From: Sipunculus nudus
Taxonomy: Eukaryota > Annelida > Sipuncula > Golfingiida > Sipunculidae
Direction of reading: 5' to 3'
NCBI GenBank assembly: GCA_026874595.1
Contig: CM049316.1
Span: 29,495,339-29,559,338 of the forward strand
Length of the DNA: 64,000 bases
Numbering within the stretch: position 1 is the first letter of the stretch; every line of letters starts with the position of its first letter. The translations under genes were made by a program, and so were the position numbers. Positions 58,810 through 64,000 of this stretch are shown in pieces. The notes beneath the pieces were generated by a model, which worked only from the letters and a program-made list of their open reading frames with translations, made no database searches and was not told the origin of the DNA.

Positions 58810-60290
58810 GTGGTCGCTCCTCCCAACGAGGTTCGACCGAGAAATGACTCTCTAGCTCCGGTCGGCGCTCGGCTCAGCGACCGTTTACCCGCGTGGGCAG
58901 GTTTCACCTCCCAGGGGTTAATTCTCAGCGCCCTCCAGTTCGGGTTCTGTCTTACGTTTAGCACACTCCGCCTCCGTCCGATACGGCAAAACGCCTCGCT
59001 TGGCGGAGGCCCTTCAATCTATGTTTGACAATTGGGCAATTTCGAGGTTTCCCCATTTACCGTCGGGTTTCCCTCTCGCCTTTTCTTGTTCCCGAACCGC
59101 ACGGCCGTTGGCGCCCGATCATGGCCCTGAAGCGCCTCAATTCGGTCATCCGTCCGCCCCCGTTTCGGATGTTCATTATCCATGCTGTACCCAGCATTGT
59201 TCTGCGGGTGGATTAGGCGTTCAAATATAGACCTTACGGATGCCTAAATTCACGTTTCCATTCCGGGTCCCTCCGTTCGAGATCCACGTGGCCCCCTGGA
59301 ATTTACCATCTTTGTTCCCGCGTCCCGAGTTCTCTCCGTTCACCGGGCATTTCTGTGCTCCCTTATCTGGACGATGGCTTGTCCATGCGGCCGCATCGCA
59401 TCGCATCGCTCCCGGGTTCTCAACTTACTTCGGAACCTTGGCTTCCTGGTCATTGCTGCGAAATCTCTTCTCACTCCCACCCAGTCCCTCCAATTTCTGG
59501 GTGTCATGCTCGCTTTGGCGTCCGGCACAGCGTCGCTCCCGCGCGATTTTACTCTCACGCTCCGCCGCCTGATTCATTCCTTTCTCACAAGGCGCCGTGT
59601 AGACTCGCGCACTGCGGTTTCTCTCCACGGTGCTCTCACCCGGGCCGCGTCTTTCATCCCGTTCGGCTGCCTGTACCTGCGTCCGATTCAGTATATCTTG
59701 CGCCGTCACGGCCTTCTCCGGTTAACCTCCGTTAGTCCTACGATCCTCCCGTTTCGGCGCACCTGGCGGTCCCTTCGTCCCTGGATGGACCTTTCCTGTC
59801 TCCTGCGCGGCATTCCTTTTTCCAGGGATGTCGTTTGCACCGTCTATACCGATGCGTCTCTCCTCGGTTGGGGGGCCCATCTCGCCGATCTTCGCGCTTC
59901 CGGGATCTTGTCCCCGTTGGTACGTCTGCTCCATATCAATTTCCTCGACCTGCGTGCCGTCCGTCGCGCGATCTCCCACTGGTCTCCCCGCTTGATCGGA
60001 CGTCCCATTCTCGTCCGGCCCGACGTTCCCACGGTTGTGGCATATATCAACAAGCAGGGCGGGACTTGGTCTACCTCGCTCATGCAGGAGACTTACCTTT
60101 TGTTCGATCTATGCCTCTCTCTCCGGGCGTCAGTTCGTGCATCCCATCTTCCGGGCGTGTCGAACATCCTAGCGGACGCCCCTTCTGCATCTGGCGTCTC
60201 TTCCTTCCCAACCGCTCCTTCCGCTCCCGGTTATTCGGAGTGTTTCGCTCACCTGGGGCGGCCGGAATTCGATCTGTTCGATTTTCCGTC
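58810..60290 (+). pseudogene. DIRS reverse transcriptase and RNase H, frameshifted
   Basis: Recognisable pieces follow in order but in different frames. They are the N-terminal VGARLSDRLPAWAGF segment (58810-59020); FLVPEPHGRWRPIMALKRLN and RPPPFRMF (59060-59190); motif A, IDLTDA (59228-59245), preceded by TAG (59214) and followed by TAA (59246); HVAPW (59287 on); the catalytic YLDD (59364-59375); thumb text SLLTPTQSLQFLGVML; and RNase H with VYTDASLLGWGAHL (59842-59883), LDLRAV, VVAYINKQGGT and LPGVSNILADA. At least four or five frame changes are needed, so no functional enzyme can be made. In RNase H, LDLRAV and RPDVPT replace the usual LELRAV and SDN. Confidence 0.9.
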
Positions 60291-60599
60291 CCCCCCCCCC
60301 CCGTTCTCGTGCCTTCTGAGACGCGTCTCCGTCCCCTCGCGACCGTCTCCCCGACACGCCACTGTCCGGGTGGTCTCACCGGTTTCTCTTGTGTTTCCAG
60401 CGCCTCCTCTCCTCCGCCGTGTCCTTCTCCGCGTGTCCCGCGCGGACCAGACTACCCTGCTTCTCATCCTTCCGTTTCAACCTGCGGCTCCATGGTTTCC
60501 TCTGTGGCGCTCGCTTCTCTCTCGCCCCCTGCCTATACTACCGCTCCGCATCGCGCTCCCGTCGTTCCCTCGAGCGCGTCGCCCGTTCGGTCGTGCCCT

Positions 60600-61740
60600 C
60601 TATGCGCATGCGTGCTCTCATCGGACACCTCAAGGATCAGGGCATTTCAAGTCCGGCTGCTCTCAGTGCCTCGGCTCCCCGTTGCCGTTCTTCGGACCGC
60701 ATCTACGACTCCTGGTGGCGTCTCATCACGGAGTGGGCGTCTTCCCGCGGAATCTCCCCTTTAGATCTGTCGCTTGTGGCTGTTTTGGATTTTTTCGTGT
60801 TCTTACTGCAGGATAAACATTTATCCTATCCCTCTCTGCGTGGCTGTTGCGCCGCCCTGCTGTCGGTGCTTCGTCTGCTGGGTCACGATCGTGTCCTTCC
60901 TCACCCGTTGGTGTCGGACTTTCTCAGGGGGGTTCATGCCCGTGCGTCTCGTCCACGGTATGTTGCGCCTTCCTGGCGCCTGGACGTCGTCTTCAGTCAC
61001 CTCCGGGAACCCCTTATGAGCCGTTGCGTTCGGCCCATCTTCTCCATTTGTCTCGGTAAACGGTTTTCCTCCTTGCTCTTGCCTCGGCTGGTCGCCGTTC
61101 TGAGCTTCCTGCCCTCGTGGCTGATTCGAAATTCACGCATATTGCGGCCGACGGTTCGTCGGCCACTCTACATTTTCCTCCGGACTTTTATAGGAAATAT
61201 CACAATTTGGATGACCCTCCATCAGCTTGGCACGTTCCGGCCCTCCCTACCGGTCCGTACCGTTCTGGGGATACCCCTTGCCCAGTTCGTGCGTTGCGTT
61301 ATTATCTACACGCTCCTCCTTCTTTATGGGGGGGGGGGTGCCAGAAGTTGTTTATTTCTACAAAAGTCACATCTTCCAATTAGGTGATTAGCCCTTTCAC
61401 CATTAGTGTGTGACTCAACGCTACTATCGTCGCCGCATATGAATCAGCTTCTCATTCCCCATTAGACCAACTTTACTTCATGGCCCATGACATTCGAGCT
61501 ATTTCGCCTTCCTTGGCCCATTTCTCCAGGATCTCACCTAATCTGTTGGTCAAGATGGGATACTGGATATCCCCATCTCCGTACACACGCTTCTATCTGA
61601 AAGATGTTCAGCTCCAGGCTTCGGGCCTCTCCTCCATGGGCCCTGTGATCGCGTCGGGTGAGGTCCTACAATTTTCCAGGCCTTCTTCTTCCTCTCCGTC
61701 GGTCCCGCCACCGACGTGGACTGCTGCTCCATCACCGCAC
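60600..61740 (+). pseudogene. DIRS tyrosine recombinase, broken
   Basis: The N-terminal part (ALIGHLKDQGISSPAALS through SDFLRGVHARASR) is in one frame to about 61005. The catalytic part is in the next frame. The first arginine box ASAGRRSEL lies at 61084-61107, AHDIRA (H-x-x-R) at 61483-61500 and the catalytic tyrosine in TRFYLKD (Tyr codon 61594-61596). All catalytic residues can be seen, but a frameshift near 61010 and stops at 61057 (TAA), 61381 (TAG) and 61411 (TGA) interrupt it. Confidence 0.9.
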
Positions 61741-61810
61741 TGAGATTCCTCGTTCCAGCGTTACAGGTAGGTGCCCCCTCCCCAAGGCATGTCTGTTTTT
61801 TTCTCATAAA

Positions 61811-61912
61811 TACAGAAACAGCTCACAATTATGTTTACGTAATAAAACCCCCCCATTCCCTCCCTGTGAATGGTGGTTTTGTTAGTAAACTGTTGTGAGC
61901 TTTTCTGTATTA
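61811..61912 (+). repeat. DIRS internal complementary region
   Basis: 61811-61848 is the reverse complement of the element's left edge (56803-56840). 61842-61912 is the reverse complement of the right edge (62090-62160). The two parts meet over a single ATAAAAC. This is the template that closes the circle in the accepted DIRS replication model. Confidence 0.93.
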
Positions 61913-61951
61913 CAAACATCGCTCCCTCCCAGTCCTCTTCCTTACGCCTTC

Positions 61952-62109
61952 GAAAATGTGATTATGGGTAACGGAAGTGTGACCTAGATACACGAGAACG
62001 AGGCGGGATGGGCGATAATAGGCCCAATAAGGGAAAATTTTCGGTTGGCTTACTCTGGCGTATAAACTTTAACAGAGAAAATTCTCATTAATACAGAAAA
62101 GCTCACAAC
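61952..62109 (-). repeat. DIRS right inverted terminal repeat
   Basis: Inverse of 56822-56980. Beyond it, 62110-62160 is a right-end-specific edge with a G8 run, ending in GTTTTAT. Confidence 0.95.
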
Positions 62110-62160
62110 AGTTTACTAACAAAACCACCATTCACAGGGAGGGAATGGGGGGGGTTTTAT

Positions 62161-62660
62161 ATTAAAAACCAATTTTTACACTTCACGACTGCCTAATATC
62201 AAAACCCCTGATCTGTTTTTGATCATATTTAGTATGCATATTCTTCTATACATTTTCTGTGTACATACCAAAAATTAGGTCAGTATTGCGTAATGTGTTG
62301 AAGTTATGGGCCTGAACCTTGCAAAAAATGCACCTTGAAAAAAATAAAAAAATATATTTATTCACTTCACATAAAAATCGATGAAGCTAGAGACTTTTTT
62401 TCAGGGATATAACTTCATTTAATCAAGATTCAATTGTTTGCCCAAAATTAGATCTGAATTTTGCAAATTTTTTAAGCATAAATAAAAATCAGTACATATA
62501 ATTCAAATGTTGTCCAACTTTGGCCACTGCACTTTTTTTCCCTGTAAGCACTGTTGATTTAAATTTCACAGCATATATACATAAGGATTTAATCTTTTAA
62601 AATCTGAAATTTCAAAGGAATTGATTGAAAAGAGTAGCTTTTATTTAAGTGTTCATACAC
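62161..62660 (+). repeat. Continuation of a family A-body repeat split by the DIRS element
   Basis: Begins 'attaaaaaccaatttttaca' and continues 'gactgcctaatatcaaaacc' and 'gttatgggcctgaacc', as in 48320-49020. The 5' half of the same repeat unit ends at the left border ('gggaaaacctat', 56791-56802). Confidence 0.6.
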
Positions 62661-63067
62661 CATGTCAAGTGTTGTTCACATCAAGCCCACCAAGTACAGC
62701 CTTCACCTGTGTTATGTAACACACTCCAGGCAGCTTGCCTATGATCAGCTTGGCCACATCGGCAGGCTTCCCCTCTGCCCTGCACCCCCCCCCCTCCGAT
62801 GGTGCATAAACTAAATGAATGTTATTATTTTCTGTACTTGATTCATTCTTATTCCAGGCTTTTGCAATATTTTAAATTTTGTATTGTACCACTAGGGTTA
62901 AAATGATTATGAAGTGCACATTTATTTGTGTCCACAAAATGGTGTATTGCTATGAAAGTGTGGATGTTCATCAGATGAGGAATTCCTTACTTCAGAAGAG
63001 TAAAAACTTCACCAGGTGTGAAATTGAATATTAATTCCAGTAATAAATTATAGCTGAGATAGTAATT
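62661..63067. other. No gene seen
   Basis: Unique-looking intron sequence with a poly-C run near 62786-62795. No match to the expected last CFDP1 exon was found. Confidence 0.4.
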
Positions 63068-63724
63068 GTATCCCCAGACAAAGTCGGGGGGATACTATGT
63101 TTTCATAACAGTCCCCCCGCCACTGCTGCATATAAATCTTGTTGGCGCGATAACTCAGAAATATTTCACGGATCTTTACCAAACTTGGTATATGTATAGA
63201 TATGGGTGAGAGGACGATGCCTATTTAAAATGAGGTCATGATCTTAACTAGGAGAGTGTCCTTGACCTTGAATAAGTCCAATTTTGGGGAAAATCACACC
63301 ATTTCATAAATATCTCAAGAAACCTTGCATGGTTTGATCCCAAAATCAAGTTGATCGAAGATCATGGATAGGGTTTAGGGTTCCAGAAACTGTTGGCGCC
63401 ACCTATTATTTTTTACTTGTTTTCGTGCCTATTAATACCCCCAAAATTGCCACTTGACAGTACTGTTAGCATTATAAGTCAAAAACTAATGGACAGATAT
63501 ACATAGATATGGTTTATGGGATGATGTTTATTTAAATTGGGGTCATGACCTTTCCTATGAGAGTGGCCTTGACCTTGAATATTCCCATATTTGGTTAAAT
63601 TCACACAAAATCTTTAATATTTCAGTAAAGGACATGGAATGATCCAAAAATCAAATTGACCAAAGATCTTTGATAGCTTTGTTTTTTGCTGAAGATAGGT
63701 GGTGCCACCTTGTGTTGTTTTCTT
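63068..63724 (+). repeat. Family D-like element fragment
   Basis: Starts with an inverted hairpin, GTATCCCC...GGGGATAC (63069-63096), followed by 'actatgtttt' as at 7465. Two units of about 290-300 bp share 'aaacttggtatatgtatagat' or 'gacagatatacatagatatgg', 'gatgcctatttaaa' and 'gtccttgaccttgaa', and end in GTTGGCGCCACCTATT and AGGTGGTGCCACCTTG. Confidence 0.5.
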
Positions 63725-63840
63725 GTTAAAATGATGTTAACGCAATTACTTTGTAAGAATTTGAGGTACAGTCACCAAACCCACAGGTTTGATGCATCTT
63801 ATCAACGGCTAGGTCAAGTTCAAACATGGATGACCTTGAT
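63725..63840 (+). repeat. Single unit of the 35-36 kb tandem repeat
   Basis: 'aaaatgatgttaacgcaatt', 'tttgaggtacagtcaccaaa' and 'caaacatggatgaccttgat' match the 35140-36100 array. Confidence 0.75.
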
Positions 63841-63844
63841 GCAT

Positions 63845-64000
63845 TTTTAGTTCACTCGGTGAACTTATGCCATGGCGCAGCGTCCGCCGTCCACTGTCAA
63901 CTGTCCACCGTCCACCGTCTGTTACCAAATATCTCAACAGCCTTAGCAGCTACCATCATGAAACTTTGCAGAATTAATGATCATGGGATGGACATGCAAA
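63845..64000 (+). repeat. Family B-like 5' end, runs out of the window
   Basis: 'tttttagttcactcggtgaa' and 'cttatgccatggcgcagcgtccgccgtcc' resemble the 5' ends at 3887 and 43035, with a variant insertion (TTCACTCG) after TTTTTAG. CCACCGTCCACCGTC repeats follow. Confidence 0.55.

Larger units (their letters stand above)
56803..62160 (+). mobile_element. DIRS-type tyrosine-recombinase retrotransposon, decayed
   Basis: About 5.36 kb, GC- and pyrimidine-rich against an AT-rich host. It has inverted terminal repeats of about 158 bp, an internal complementary region before the right repeat, and remnants of the usual genes in order: Gag-like region, reverse transcriptase, RNase H and tyrosine recombinase. 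The heptamer GTTTTAT occurs at both borders (56803-56809 and 62154-62160) and once at the junction in the internal complementary region, as expected for integration of a circle by site-specific recombination. There is no ordinary target duplication. The reading frames are broken. It lies in the last visible CFDP1 intron. Confidence 0.93.

Noticed and set aside
57117-61390. Many long overlapping open frames on both strands in the GC-rich block
   Set aside because: The pyrimidine-rich composition makes stops rare. Only frames carrying recognisable reverse transcriptase, RNase H or recombinase motifs were kept.
62661-64000. Last CFDP1 exon (YIERKAFLDRVD-like)
   Set aside because: Looked for in all plus-strand frames after 56643; no such sequence is visible, so it must lie downstream of the window.

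Overview
The window looks like nuclear DNA of a marine invertebrate, most likely a mollusc and possibly a bivalve. The evidence is short exons with GT-AG introns, an AT-rich background, and many non-coding elements with hairpin ends and central tandem arrays, which recall the pearl/HINE repeats described in bivalves. The phylum is an inference; no ribosomal or mitochondrial marker is present.

Three host genes are supported. (1) At 1854-3592 (+) lies the terminal exon of an unrecognised, probably nuclear protein with a SUMO-interaction-like motif, a sumoylation consensus and a C-terminal helical region. (2) A TMEM170-family gene lies on the minus strand, with coding exons at 26716-26635, 21168-20998 and 19422-19292. 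They join in phase into a complete 127-residue membrane protein. (3) CFDP1/BCNT (Swc5 homologue, H2A.Z-loading complex) lies on the plus strand. Seven coding exons (41041 to 56643) join in phase into about 270 residues that include most of the BCNT-C domain. The last exon lies beyond the window. TMEM170 and CFDP1 are divergent, and a candidate TMEM170 leader exon near 40.2 kb would put both promoters within about 1 kb.

Most of the rest is mobile DNA, much of it nested. Family A elements (5' TTTAGCTCAGCTGACT, 3' palindrome TGACCCATGGGTCA then CTTGTT) and family B elements (5' TTTTTAGCGAACCTGTG, 3' AGGCCTGTAGGCCTTGTT) both have subterminal inverted repeats, a 3' hairpin and a central tandem array. 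They appear to insert between two T residues. These are the hallmarks of non-autonomous Helentron-type rolling-circle elements. Different copies carry different array units (about 336, 157, 280 and 130 bp). Families C and D share some of these traits and are nested in A.

DNA transposons: a 5,040-bp long-TIR element with a perfect 9-bp target duplication (41393-46432, CFDP1 intron 1); an 846-bp hAT-like element with an 8-bp duplication (22716-23561); two 200-bp elements each with its own 5-bp duplication (15231-15430, 56234-56431); and a mariner-like MITE (17803-17990). Three SINE-like sequences are also present.

The right part (56803-62160) is a DIRS-type tyrosine-recombinase retrotransposon in the last visible CFDP1 intron. 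It has near-identical 158-bp inverted terminal repeats and an internal complementary region that matches the fused outer edges. Its reverse transcriptase/RNase H and recombinase are recognisable but broken by several frameshifts and stops.
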